Source: Oceanospirillaceae bacterium
Lineage (GTDB): Bacteria > Pseudomonadota > Gammaproteobacteria > Pseudomonadales > Balneatricaceae
Reading direction: 5' to 3'
DNA length: 19,471 nt
Assembly (NCBI GenBank): GCA_003521845.1
Contig: DPHB01000061.1
Location: forward strand, 6,072 to 25,542
In this document: in pieces, positions 1 through 7,097 of the stretch
How positions within the stretch are numbered: the first letter of the stretch is position 1
Layout of the letters: every line of letters begins with the position of its first letter
Program-made: the position numbers and the translations under genes
Notes under the pieces: model-generated
The model's database searches: none
The model's input: the letters and a program-made list of their open reading frames with translations, nothing else
What the model was told of the DNA's origin: nothing

Positions 1-212
1 GTATCGAGTTTGTTTTGCCGGCGCTGTTTTTAGTTCTAGTGTTAGAACAATATCGTCAGTTGCCAAAACTGAGCCTGTTTGTGGCTGCTTTGGCGTTGGG
101 TCTGGCAACCTTAATCTTGATTAGTCGTGATCAGATGTTGTTAATATCTTGCAGCTTGGCCGTTGCACTTTTGTTATTGGCTAGGGGAGGCCAGGCATGG
201 AAAACGCAATAA
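1..212 (+). CDS. azlC: AzlC-family branched-chain amino acid permease, C-terminal end (partial)
   Basis: The frame is open from the window edge (first full codon at position 3) to TAA at 210-212, so only about the last 70 residues are seen. They begin IEFVLPALFLVLVLEQYRQL and continue as two hydrophobic stretches that look like the last membrane helices of an AzlC/YgaZ permease. In this family AzlC is the large membrane subunit that, with the small AzlD/YgaH protein, exports branched-chain amino acids or their analogues across the inner membrane. The call rests on the LPALF...EQ signature and on the complete azlD overlapping its end by 16 bases. The TTG at 15 is an internal codon, not a start. 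Substrate is not determinable here. Confidence 0.8.
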   Translation, partial: IEFVLPALFLVLVLEQYRQLPKLSLFVAALALGLATLILISRDQMLLISCSLAVALLLLARGGQAWKTQ

Positions 213-529
213 GCTATCTACTGATCTTTATGCTGGTTATGGCGTCGGCAACCTTTATTACTCGTGCCTTACCCTTTGTCTTGTTTCACAAGAAGAGTGA
301 TCACCCGCTACTGGAGTATTTGGGTACCTATTTACCCCCCGTGTTGATGGTCTTACTATTGGTTTACAGTTTTAAAAACGAAACCTTCCTAAGTATTGGC
401 TTTGTGCCAGAAATTATCGGCTTAGTGTGCACCCTAATCTTTCATTTATTGTGGCGTCAGCCGTTAATCAGTATCGTGGGTGGTACGGCGATATACATGG
501 TGCTGGTACAGCTAGGTTTGTTTGCCTAG
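197..529 (+). CDS. azlD: AzlD-family small membrane subunit of the amino acid exporter
   Basis: This 110-residue, very hydrophobic protein has about four membrane helices and the family signature ATFITRALPFVLF near residues 17-29, followed by a region rich in L, V and P (YLGTYLPPVLMVLLLVYSF). Length and pattern match AzlD/YgaH, the small partner of AzlC. The ATG at 197 lies inside the end of azlC, overlapping it by 16 bases, and a strong ribosome site (GGGGAGG, 184-190) is placed correctly, so translation of the two is probably coupled. The TAG at 527-529 overlaps the stop of the convergent MFS gene through a shared CTAG. Family call is firm; the transported amino acid is inferred from the family only. 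Confidence 0.9.
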   Translation: MENAISYLLIFMLVMASATFITRALPFVLFHKKSDHPLLEYLGTYLPPVLMVLLLVYSFKNETFLSIGFVPEIIGLVCTLIFHLLWRQPLISIVGGTAIYMVLVQLGLFA

Positions 530-1728
530 TTTGTGCCTTTGCCTTTGCCCCACCAATAAGTAACTAATAAGATGACGCTGGCTACGGCCACCATACCTAA
601 CATGGCGTGAGCGCTGCCGGCATAAAACTGGGCTGCCAAGTAGCTACCCAGCGCCCCGCAAGCTATTTGCCCGGTGCCCAGCATGGCCGCAGCAAAGCCC
701 GCCATATGTCCCATGGGCTGCAAAGCGATAGCCGTACCATTGGCCAACACCAGTCCTAGGCCTGTTAAGAAAGGTATCAAAGCCAGCCATATGAGGCCAA
801 AACTGGGCTGCTCTGCAATCAAAGCCCAGACCAATAAGGGCGTGCCGAATAAGGTAAACAGCATACCCCATTGTAACAGTTGCCAGGGTCCATAGCGGCT
901 TACGGTAAGGCGGTTAAAGGTGCTCGATAAGATATAAAAGCAGGCCGCCGCGGCAAAACTCCAACCCACCATGGTACTGGACATGTCATACACATCAACC
1001 ACCACAGTGGCTAAACTACCCACAATCGCCATGTAACCTAAAAAGGCGCAACCCACTAGGCTTGCCGCCCACAGACTTTGCCTTGTCGTCATAAAACTAG
1101 CGGCACTCTGGTGAAGTTGTTGGTATAAGTGTTGTGCACGGCTTTTGTGGCGCGTTGCTTGGCTAGATGTCTCTTTGAATAACAAGGCGAAACAAACAAT
1201 CAACAGGGTCGCAAACGTCATGTTGGCAAAAAATATGCTTGGCCAGCTGGCAAACTCTAGAATAAAACTACCCACCAGCGGCGCCGCCAAGGTGGCAACG
1301 GCTAGGCTGGTGACGAGCATAGCGGACAGTTTTGCTAACTCTATGCCCTCACTGCAGTCTCGTACTATAGCGCGAGCAATAACGGCACCTGTGGTACCGG
1401 CTATGCCTTGTGCAAATCTTGCCCACAGTAGGCTATCAAAACTCGTTGCTTGGCTTGCTAGCCAGCTGCTCACCAGATAACAGCCTAAGCCTGTGAAGAG
1501 TATAGGCAGGCGACCATAACGGTCGCTGAGCAAACCCACAGGTAGTTGTGCTAGGGCAAACCCCATTAAATAGGTGGCAATAAGTAGCTGCCCTTGTCCT
1601 TGGCTTACCTGGAATTGTTCGGCAATGCCTGGTACCGCTGGAATAGTAATATCGATACTGCTAGAAGCTAGGCATACAAGGGCGCATAGGCAAAACACTT
1701 GCGCTCTAGATAGTTGCGTGGAAGACAT
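526..1728 (-). CDS. Bcr/CflA-type MFS multidrug efflux transporter
   Basis: A 400-residue integral membrane protein with about twelve predicted helices, the usual size for the drug:H+ antiporter-1 branch of the major facilitator superfamily. The N-terminal SSIDITIPAVPGIAEQF (residues 23-39) is the Bcr/CflA-like helix 1 and loop, and MFS motif A is seen as GLLSDRYGRLPIL (residues 65-77). A motif C-like stretch follows later in the N-terminal half. Such proteins expel drugs or metabolites using the proton gradient; the substrate cannot be told. The ATG at 1728 has no clear Shine-Dalgarno sequence. The gene converges on azlD with no room for a terminator. A palindrome upstream (1764-1775) may be an operator. 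Confidence 0.88.
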   Translation of the reverse strand: MSSTQLSRAQVFCLCALVCLASSSIDITIPAVPGIAEQFQVSQGQGQLLIATYLMGFALAQLPVGLLSDRYGRLPILFTGLGCYLVSSWLASQATSFDSLLWARFAQGIAGTTGAVIARAIVRDCSEGIELAKLSAMLVTSLAVATLAAPLVGSFILEFASWPSIFFANMTFATLLIVCFALLFKETSSQATRHKSRAQHLYQQLHQSAASFMTTRQSLWAASLVGCAFLGYMAIVGSLATVVVDVYDMSSTMVGWSFAAAACFYILSSTFNRLTVSRYGPWQLLQWGMLFTLFGTPLLVWALIAEQPSFGLIWLALIPFLTGLGLVLANGTAIALQPMGHMAGFAAAMLGTGQIACGALGSYLAAQFYAGSAHAMLGMVAVASVILLVTYWWGKGKGTN

Positions 1729-1763
1729 GGGAATGGTGCTGGTTAGGAATTAGTTGATTTAAT

Positions 1764-1780
1764 TTAACATGTTAAGTATA
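1764..1780 (-). promoter_or_regulatory. Candidate operator and -10 box upstream of the MFS gene
   Basis: TTAACATGTTAA at 1764-1775 is a perfect 12-base palindrome 36 bases upstream of the MFS start codon. On the minus strand it directly follows TATACT (complement of 1775-1780), a good -10 box, so a protein bound there would cover the transcription start. No convincing -35 box was found at 17 bases. No regulator gene is adjacent, so the binding protein, if any, is unknown. Confidence 0.35.
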
Positions 1781-1865
1781 CAGGTGGAAGCATTTGCCGT
1801 AGGCATGGCCTTGCAGTAGTATTCAGAGTATCAAAATAAAGCTGGTTTCCCTTTCGGGATGATGT

Positions 1866-4220
1866 ATGGCGCACTCTAACACTAGGCTCTTGTCCGTAAC
1901 GCTGCTCATAATGGGTATGCTTAGCCTGCTCTGGTCTTGGCAGTCTTATGCACAAGATGTTGGCAACCTCGACAAGGTGCGTTTACAGCTTAAGTGGCAC
2001 CACCAATTTCAGTTTGCTGGCTATTATGCTGCCCTAGATAAAGGCTTCTATAAGGATGTGGGGCTTGATGTTGAGATCATGGAGAATGATGTTCATCGTT
2101 CACCTGTGGAAGTCTTGTTAGCCGGAGATGCCGAATTTGCTGTATCTTCTGCCGGTGTATTATTACAACGTGCCGAAAACAAACCTGTGGTTGCTTTAGC
2201 CGCGATCATGCAGCACAGCCCCCTAGCTTTATTAGTTTTAAAATCCTCTGGCATTAAGCAACCGGCCGATCTAGCAGGCAAGCGCATTATGTTAGGTGAG
2301 GGGGAAACAGCAGCAGAAGTGATAGCCATGTTGCGCAAGGCTGGGCTGCAAAAAGGCGATTATCAAGCCCTGGCCCCTAGCTACAACCCCCAGGATTTGA
2401 TTGATGGCAAAACAGATGCCTTGTTTGCCTATGTGTCTAACGAAGGTTATTACCTAGATCAACGCGGTATCGACTATCGTTATCTATCTCCATCACGCTT
2501 TGGTGTGGACTTTTACAGCGACCTACTCGTTACATCCGAAGCAGAAGCTGCGAATTATGGCCAGCGAGTGGAGCATTTTCGCGCCGCCAGCATGAAAGGC
2601 TGGATTTACGCTATGGAGCATCCTGACGAAATCGTTGATCTAATATATAGGCAATACAACACGCAAAATAAGGCGCGCAAGCACCTAGCTTATGAGGCGG
2701 CTAGTTTGCGAGAAATGATCCAACCCATGTTTGTTGAAATGGGCTATATGCACATTGATCGCTGGCGTCATATAGCGGATGTATTTCAATCCTTAGATTT
2801 GCTAGGTATTGCCGCCCCGATTGAAGATTTGCTGTACCACAAACCGAACACAGTGTGGGGTATGGATCGCGTATTATTGCTGTGGGTGTTGCTCGGTACG
2901 GTGGCGACCTTAGTGTTGATAGCCGTGCTATTCCAATCTTATATGGGCAACCGCAATCTGCAACTACTGGTGACACAGCGCACTAAGGCATTAGATCAAG
3001 CATTAAGTGCGGTCACTAGCACTAAAGAACAGCTGGAGCAGATAGTTGATTCCATCAATGATGGCCTGGTGGTAGTGGATCAGGAGGGTAAAATAAAGCT
3101 ATTTAATCCTGAAATGCAGCGTTTGACAGGCCTCAGTTCAGGCCTGCTCAATACTTGCTCAATTGATGAAATCATCGAATACAACACACAAGAGTTGGGT
3201 GCTTATGACGTGCAAATCACGCACACGGATGGTTACCCCTTCCCGGTTGATGTATCTCGCGCCAAGTTAGGTGGCGATGACAGCTTGGGTACAGAAGTCA
3301 TCATAATCCGTGATCTCAGTGAACAATTATCTGCTGAGCGCAGTCGCCATCGCGATGCTAGTGAATTGGCCTATAGGGCTGGCATTGCCGAAACCAACGC
3401 CACCATTTTCCACAACATTGGCAACACGGTGACATCTTTGATTCACCAGGTGAATGTTTGGGGCCGACATGAGAAAAAGTATCAGGAAGTCGCCCAGGCC
3501 ATGTCCGATGTAGTGCCGCAGGTAGAACAAGCCATTGCAAAATCACCCACATTGGCAGCCGACAGTTTTTTACATCGTGTGCCCCAAGGTTTGCAGCAAA
3601 TGGGGGATCTGGTAAAAACCAATACCGAGTCTTTATCCGAGATTGCCGTGCGCGTAGATCGTGGTGTTAATCATATAGCGGAAATTATCCGTATCCAGCA
3701 ACAAATGTCTCGCAGTGATCAGCCGTTGCCAGATATACAAGGCTACCGGCACCCTTGCTTTGAATTGAGCGAACTGGTTGCCGATGCTGTGCAATTGGAA
3801 CAGGTAGTGATTGACCGTTATCAAGTGCAAGTAGAGCAGATATTTTCCGAACAATTGCCCACTATTACCTGTTCTCGCAATGAGTTGCTGCAAGCCGTTA
3901 TCAACTTGTTAAGAAATAGTAGGGAAGCGATAGCCGGGCGTACGGATTTGGCGCCTGGAGATGGTAGAATACAGATTACTGCTAAGTTAAATGAAATTGG
4001 GCTGATAGAAGTTTCGATTAGCGACAATGGCGAAGGCATAGAAGCGCAGCAGTTGGCGCATTTATTTCAGTATGGTTATACGAATAAAGCCGATGGCAGT
4101 GGCTTTGGTTTGCATTCAGTAGCCAACTTTATTCGCACACAAGGCGGCGAAATCAATATTTATAGTGACGGTGTTGGCATGGGGAGCAGGGTTATCTTTA
4201 CCCTCATGGCAAGCCGGTAA
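1866..4220 (+). CDS. Membrane sensor histidine kinase with NMT1/THI5-like periplasmic domain and PAS domain
   Basis: This 784-residue protein has, in order: a signal peptide (about 1-30, SYAQ at the cleavage region); an NMT1/THI5-like solute-binding domain (about 35-310, starting KWHHQFQFAGYYAALDKGFY); a membrane helix (about 336-357); a short coiled coil; a PAS domain (about 388-485); a dimerisation region with FHNIGNTVTSL, where His516 is the likely phosphoacceptor of the 'HNxGN' type of H-box; and a HATPase_c domain with N-box NLLRNSREAI (680-689), G1 box DNGEGI (720-725) and GSGFGLHS (744-751). It probably senses a small periplasmic ligand and signals by phosphotransfer. ATG 1866 is the first start after an in-frame stop at 1860; the ribosome site is weak. 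There is no response regulator in the window, so it is an orphan here. The binding domain's relatives bind pyrimidine or other small molecules; the ligand is unknown. Confidence 0.9.
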   Translation: MAHSNTRLLSVTLLIMGMLSLLWSWQSYAQDVGNLDKVRLQLKWHHQFQFAGYYAALDKGFYKDVGLDVEIMENDVHRSPVEVLLAGDAEFAVSSAGVLLQRAENKPVVALAAIMQHSPLALLVLKSSGIKQPADLAGKRIMLGEGETAAEVIAMLRKAGLQKGDYQALAPSYNPQDLIDGKTDALFAYVSNEGYYLDQRGIDYRYLSPSRFGVDFYSDLLVTSEAEAANYGQRVEHFRAASMKGWIYAMEHPDEIVDLIYRQYNTQNKARKHLAYEAASLREMIQPMFVEMGYMHIDRWRHIADVFQSLDLLGIAAPIEDLLYHKPNTVWGMDRVLLLWVLLGTVATLVLIAVLFQSYMGNRNLQLLVTQRTKALDQALSAVTSTKEQLEQIVDSINDGLVVVDQEGKIKLFNPEMQRLTGLSSGLLNTCSIDEIIEYNTQELGAYDVQITHTDGYPFPVDVSRAKLGGDDSLGTEVIIIRDLSEQLSAERSRHRDASELAYRAGIAETNATIFHNIGNTVTSLIHQVNVWGRHEKKYQEVAQAMSDVVPQVEQAIAKSPTLAADSFLHRVPQGLQQMGDLVKTNTESLSEIAVRVDRGVNHIAEIIRIQQQMSRSDQPLPDIQGYRHPCFELSELVADAVQLEQVVIDRYQVQVEQIFSEQLPTITCSRNELLQAVINLLRNSREAIAGRTDLAPGDGRIQITAKLNEIGLIEVSISDNGEGIEAQQLAHLFQYGYTNKADGSGFGLHSVANFIRTQGGEINIYSDGVGMGSRVIFTLMASR

Positions 4221-4229
4221 GGACAAAAA

Positions 4230-4556
4230 ATGGCAACTGCACAAGCTGCGCAATTATTGCGTGAGTTAGGGGTTTTACAGCGCGAAATACAAAATGTGGG
4301 TTTATGGAGTGATTTGTCACCCAGCGAAGAGGCGATGATGAGTAGTCAACCTTTTTGCTGTGATAGCATGAGTTTCACCAGCTGGTTACAATGGATCTTC
4401 GTACCGCGCATGCTGTATATGATAGAGAGTGAAAGTGCGCTACCGGGAAAAAGCGCCATGCACCCAATGGCCGTCGAGGCCTTGGCCGAGATGCAAGAAC
4501 AGGCAAAAGGGGTTTTGGACAGTGTTAAACGTTTGGATGTGTTGATAAGCGCGTAA
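4230..4556 (+). CDS. yqcC: YqcC family protein (DUF446)
   Basis: This 108-residue soluble protein has the hallmark stretch PFCCDSMSFTSWLQWIFVP, residues 41-59, preceded by LWSDLSPSEEAM and followed by an ALPGKSAMHPMAVEAL region. Order and spacing are typical of YqcC (DUF446). The family has no established biochemical role; in Escherichia coli yqcC lies beside the tRNA pseudouridine synthase gene truC, but no truC is present here. The ATG is nine bases past the stop of the kinase gene, and the ribosome site TAAGGA (4218-4223) includes that stop codon, so the two are very likely co-transcribed. A functional link to the kinase is not implied by anything else. Confidence 0.85.
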   Translation: MATAQAAQLLRELGVLQREIQNVGLWSDLSPSEEAMMSSQPFCCDSMSFTSWLQWIFVPRMLYMIESESALPGKSAMHPMAVEALAEMQEQAKGVLDSVKRLDVLISA

Positions 4557-4569
4557 GTGCAGAAAAAAC

Positions 4570-4680
4570 TGGGGTCAAAAACTGGGGTCAGAGTAAAATT
4601 AAACGGGCCAAATTTCAGCCTCTAACCCGTTTAATTTTACTCTGACCCCAATTTTTTTAATTTTACTCTGACCCCAATTT
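4570..4680. repeat. REP-like palindrome with extra motif copies between convergent genes
   Basis: Two 25-base arms (4583-4607 and 4626-4650) are perfect inverted complements separated by 18 bases. Each contains TGGGGTCAGAGTAAAATTAA or its complement. A further copy of the same motif in the right-arm orientation lies at 4657-4676, and a truncated TGGGGTCA starts at 4570. This is the layout of a REP/BIME-type intergenic element. From memory, GGGGTCAGAGTAAAATT-type repeats are scattered in many proteobacterial genomes and some are linked to REP-associated tyrosine transposases; no transposase is present here. The T-rich tails and the position between convergent stop codons mean it may also work as a two-way terminator. 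Confidence 0.75.
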
Positions 4681-4687
4681 TTATTTT

Positions 4688-5098
4688 TTAGGCAGAGAGC
4701 TTCTGTCCGATAAATCCGCCAATAATTAGGGCGGGGAGAAAGATAATGGCTTCTGCAGGGTTTATCATGGCGTTGACTAGGCCAGGACCAGGGCAGTAGC
4801 CACTTAGGCCCCAACCAGTACCAAACAATACCGCACCCAAAATTAGTCGAGCATCAATATTGGATGTCATAGCCATATAAAAGCGCTCAGCAAAAATGGG
4901 TGTCTTGCGACGCAAGATAAAACGTGAAGTCACTAAGGTCACGGCTACGGCGCCGCCCATTACGAGTGCTAGGCTTGGGTCCCAGTTGCCAAATAAGTCT
5001 AGAAAACCTTGTACTTTTACAGGGTTAACCATTTCCGATAGTACCAAACCAGCACCAAACAAGATGCCGGATATTAAAGCAATTATTACGCGATTCAT
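4688..5098 (-). CDS. YeeE/YedE-family membrane protein, second half (DUF6691 type)
   Basis: A 136-residue protein with about four membrane helices. It starts MNRVIIALISGILFGAGLVL, has a conserved NPxKVxGFLDLFGNWDPSLA loop (25-43), and ends its core with GLSGYCPGPG (97-106), where Cys102 is the conserved sulfur-relay type cysteine of this superfamily. Members of YeeE/YedE (TsuA-like) move thiosulfate or related sulfur species across the inner membrane. Here the usual single long protein is split in two half-size genes; this is the downstream half. Ribosome site AAGGGAG lies just before the ATG and 13 bases separate it from the partner gene, so they form an operon. Exact sulfur substrate is inferred only from the family. 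Confidence 0.85.
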   Translation of the reverse strand: MNRVIIALISGILFGAGLVLSEMVNPVKVQGFLDLFGNWDPSLALVMGGAVAVTLVTSRFILRRKTPIFAERFYMAMTSNIDARLILGAVLFGTGWGLSGYCPGPGLVNAMINPAEAIIFLPALIIGGFIGQKLSA

Positions 5099-5111
5099 TT
5101 TATAAACTCCC

Positions 5112-5537
5112 TTAACCTACGATGCCAAACATACGCATAATGGTGACCGTGACGATACCGGCACCCATGAAGGTGACTGTCGCCACAATGGAGCGGCCAG
5201 CTAACAAGCCGATACCGCATACGCCGTGACCACTGGTGCAACCGTTACCAATGCGAGTACCGATACCCACGGCTAGGCCAGAAAGGATCAATAAAATGCT
5301 GGAGTAACCTTCACGTAGTTCGAACTCAACAGGTAATAGGGCATAAGCACCGATAAATAGACCAACCAGAAAAGCTAGGCGCCAGCTGCGGTCATAATTG
5401 CCGAGGTTGTTGAACAATAGGTTGTAGAGGATGCCACTTATGCCCGCAATGCGGCCGTTAAAGGCAAGAAGTAGGGCGGCACTCAAGCCAATGAGAATGC
5501 CCCCGTAAAGGGCTTCAATAGGTAAGCTTTCTAGCAT
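5112..5537 (-). CDS. YeeE/YedE-family membrane protein, first half
   Basis: A 141-residue hydrophobic protein with about four helices. It carries the superfamily signatures FNGRIAGISGI (26-36) and GNGCTSGHGVCGIGLLAGRS (98-115 region), with Cys100 and Cys107 likely taking part in passing sulfur species through the membrane. It pairs with the downstream half-size protein to make a complete YeeE/YedE-like unit. Ribosome site AAGGAAG is eight or so bases before the ATG. A strong promoter (5574-5603) precedes it. In other bacteria such pairs are often next to an ArsR-type sulfide sensor and a persulfide dioxygenase; neither is in this window. Sulfur-compound uptake or export is known for the family; the direction and substrate here are not shown. 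Confidence 0.88.
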   Translation of the reverse strand: MLESLPIEALYGGILIGLSAALLLAFNGRIAGISGILYNLLFNNLGNYDRSWRLAFLVGLFIGAYALLPVEFELREGYSSILLILSGLAVGIGTRIGNGCTSGHGVCGIGLLAGRSIVATVTFMGAGIVTVTIMRMFGIVG

Positions 5538-5573
5538 GCGGACTTCCTTTGTATATTAGTAATTGTTGATGTA

Positions 5574-5603
5574 ATTATATAGGCGAAAATTGACATAAGT
5601 CAA
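5574..5603 (-). promoter_or_regulatory. Sigma70 promoter of the YeeE/YedE pair with palindromic operator over the -35 box
   Basis: On the minus strand TTGACT (complement of 5598-5603) and TATAAT (complement of 5574-5579) are 18 bases apart, a near-consensus sigma70 promoter about 37 bases upstream of the first YeeE/YedE gene. The -35 box is one half of the palindrome TTGACATAAGTCAA (5590-5603; half-sites TTGAC and GTCAA, four-base gap), which has the geometry of CRP/FNR-superfamily sites. Its centre is near -30 from the expected start, a position that favours repression rather than class II activation at -41.5. The binding protein is unknown. Confidence 0.65.
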
Positions 5604-5840
5604 TGCTAATATATGGAAATATCCGTGAATATAAAGCAAAGGCGGAAATGCTGCTGTAACTTTGTGCAATTGATTGATCTTAATGGGGGAACAAATAGCC
5701 ACTAAATTTTGTCAAACACCTCTACAAAAGCGTTATTTCATGCTATTTTTACTGGTTGTGAATGAATGATGCTCTAAAGTCCATGTGCGCTGTGAAAAAG
5801 ACACCATAGGGCTACCGAATACCAATGAGAAAACAAATAC
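5604..5840. other. Intergenic region upstream of the coiled-coil gene
   Basis: No coding sequence seen. TTGTCA at 5709-5714 and an extended -10 sequence TGCTATTTT (5741-5749) are possible promoter parts for the gene at 5841, but they are not spaced as a pair and neither is convincing alone. The AT-rich AATATATGGAAATATCC area (5608-5625) lies just upstream of the YeeE/YedE promoter and might bind a regulator; no clear symmetry was found. Confidence 0.3.
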
Positions 5841-7052
5841 ATGCCTAGACGCGATGATATCGATGACATGCCCATGCTGATGCCGGATTCTGATGAAATT
5901 CAGGCGTTTCGTGCTGGTAGTAATCAAGCCGGAGCGGCCCAGCCGTCAGCTACAGCCGGTGCAGCACAACCTAGTCAGCGTGAGGCCGTTATTCGTCCCA
6001 CACCTGCTGTACGTCATGCGGCACCGGCTACGCCGGTACCACCTAAGCGCAGTTTTGGTCTGTGGATGTTTTGTTTGCTAACTTTGTCCATGGTGACTGT
6101 TGGTGGTTGGTGGATGCATACCCGTGTAGTCGATATGGAAGACATGTTAACAGTGTCTCGCGGTGAGCTAGGCCATGCACGTAAGCGTATCGGTGAGCTA
6201 GAGGCTTTGGTGGTAGCCACTGACGTTAACGCCAATAAGTCTGGCACTGTGGTACAGGCACAAGTTAAATTAATTGACGATCGCGCTAAAGATCGTAGCA
6301 AGTTCATAGACTCTGAAATAGACAAGCTATGGGGAGTTGCTTACCGTACCAATAAACCCGCAATTGCCGAAACGCAAAAGGCGGTGGCTAATAATAGCGT
6401 TGGTATCAAGCAGCATACCGAGCAGATGGCTGCTCAAACAGCCTTAGTTGGTAAACAGCAAGATCTGGTTGCAGGCCAGCAAAAGCAAATGGCTGAAGTT
6501 GCCGCTGGTAATAAAAAGTTAGCGACGGACGTGGCTGAGCAGACGAAAAATATGCACAGCGCTGTCGCATCTATTCAAGCTCAGGAAGCCAAGTTATCCA
6601 AAACGTTGGCGAGTTTAGCGGCAGTAGAAAGCAGCAGTGTAGAAGCTTCCACTACGATCAATGAGATCCAAAACAGCCTTGTTGAGCTGCGCGCTAATAG
6701 CGAAGTATTACAAGATGATATTGCTAGCCTTAAAGTGAGTACCGAAAACAGTGCTTCTGCCGTTGCTCAAGTAGCCGCTGATGTGGCTGAGCAAACACAG
6801 ATAGCGTCGGCAACAAATTCTGGTGATGTGGCTGATGTTAGTGCCAAGGTTGCGCAATTACAGTCTGATCTGAGCACCCTGCAACGCCAACTACGCTTGG
6901 CTACTGCCTTGGAGCAAACTGCATCAGAGCTTGATGAGCGATTGTATATGACAGAGCAGTCTTTGGATTCCATTACCGCTTTCCGTCAGGATACCAACCG
7001 GAAGTTGGATCAGCTGGCCAATCAGATTCGTACTTTACAGTACAGCGAGTAA
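5841..7052 (+). CDS. Single-pass membrane protein with long periplasmic coiled coil, unknown function
   Basis: A 403-residue protein not assigned to a named family. It has an acidic start (DDIDDMPMLMPDSDE), a low-complexity A/P/Q linker (about 25-68), one membrane helix (about 72-93, flanked by KR) and then some 300 residues rich in A, E, K, Q, S and V that look like a discontinuous coiled coil. An element DVAEQT occurs twice (230-235, 314-319), hinting at internal duplication. The end (LDSITAFRQDTNRKLDQL, 375-392) is again heptad-like. Orientation by the positive-inside rule is uncertain, since both flanks are charged; an N-in, coiled-coil-out layout is my guess. It may be a structural or envelope-spanning protein. 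The ribosome site is weak. Neighbours give no clue, and both flanking genes are on the other strand. Confidence 0.8.
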   Translation: MPRRDDIDDMPMLMPDSDEIQAFRAGSNQAGAAQPSATAGAAQPSQREAVIRPTPAVRHAAPATPVPPKRSFGLWMFCLLTLSMVTVGGWWMHTRVVDMEDMLTVSRGELGHARKRIGELEALVVATDVNANKSGTVVQAQVKLIDDRAKDRSKFIDSEIDKLWGVAYRTNKPAIAETQKAVANNSVGIKQHTEQMAAQTALVGKQQDLVAGQQKQMAEVAAGNKKLATDVAEQTKNMHSAVASIQAQEAKLSKTLASLAAVESSSVEASTTINEIQNSLVELRANSEVLQDDIASLKVSTENSASAVAQVAADVAEQTQIASATNSGDVADVSAKVAQLQSDLSTLQRQLRLATALEQTASELDERLYMTEQSLDSITAFRQDTNRKLDQLANQIRTLQYSE

Positions 7053-7065
7053 TCGTTTCTTCTTG

Positions 7066-7084
7066 CGGGGTTGTAGCAACCCCG
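7066..7084. terminator. Stem-loop between convergent genes, possible terminator
   Basis: CGGGGTTG and CAACCCCG form a perfect eight-base, GC-rich stem with the three-base loop TAG, sitting 14 bases from each of the two convergent stop codons (coiled-coil gene and LysR gene). No run of T follows on either strand, so it is not a classical intrinsic terminator, though its placement suggests transcript-end formation in one or both directions. Confidence 0.45.
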
Positions 7085-7097
7085 TCAATGCTTTGAT

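Noticed and set aside
644..1480. Open frames on either strand inside the MFS gene (for example 1145-1480 plus)
   Set aside because: They are overlapped by a clear transporter gene, have arginine/alanine-rich shadow composition and no ribosome sites.
1729..1865. Thiamine (TPP) riboswitch upstream of the NMT1/THI5-containing kinase
   Set aside because: The leader is short and I found no CTGAGA-type core or paired helices of the TPP element.
5655..5690. FNR box at TTGATTGATCTTAA near 5670
   Set aside because: Only one half-site matches; the other half has no symmetry.
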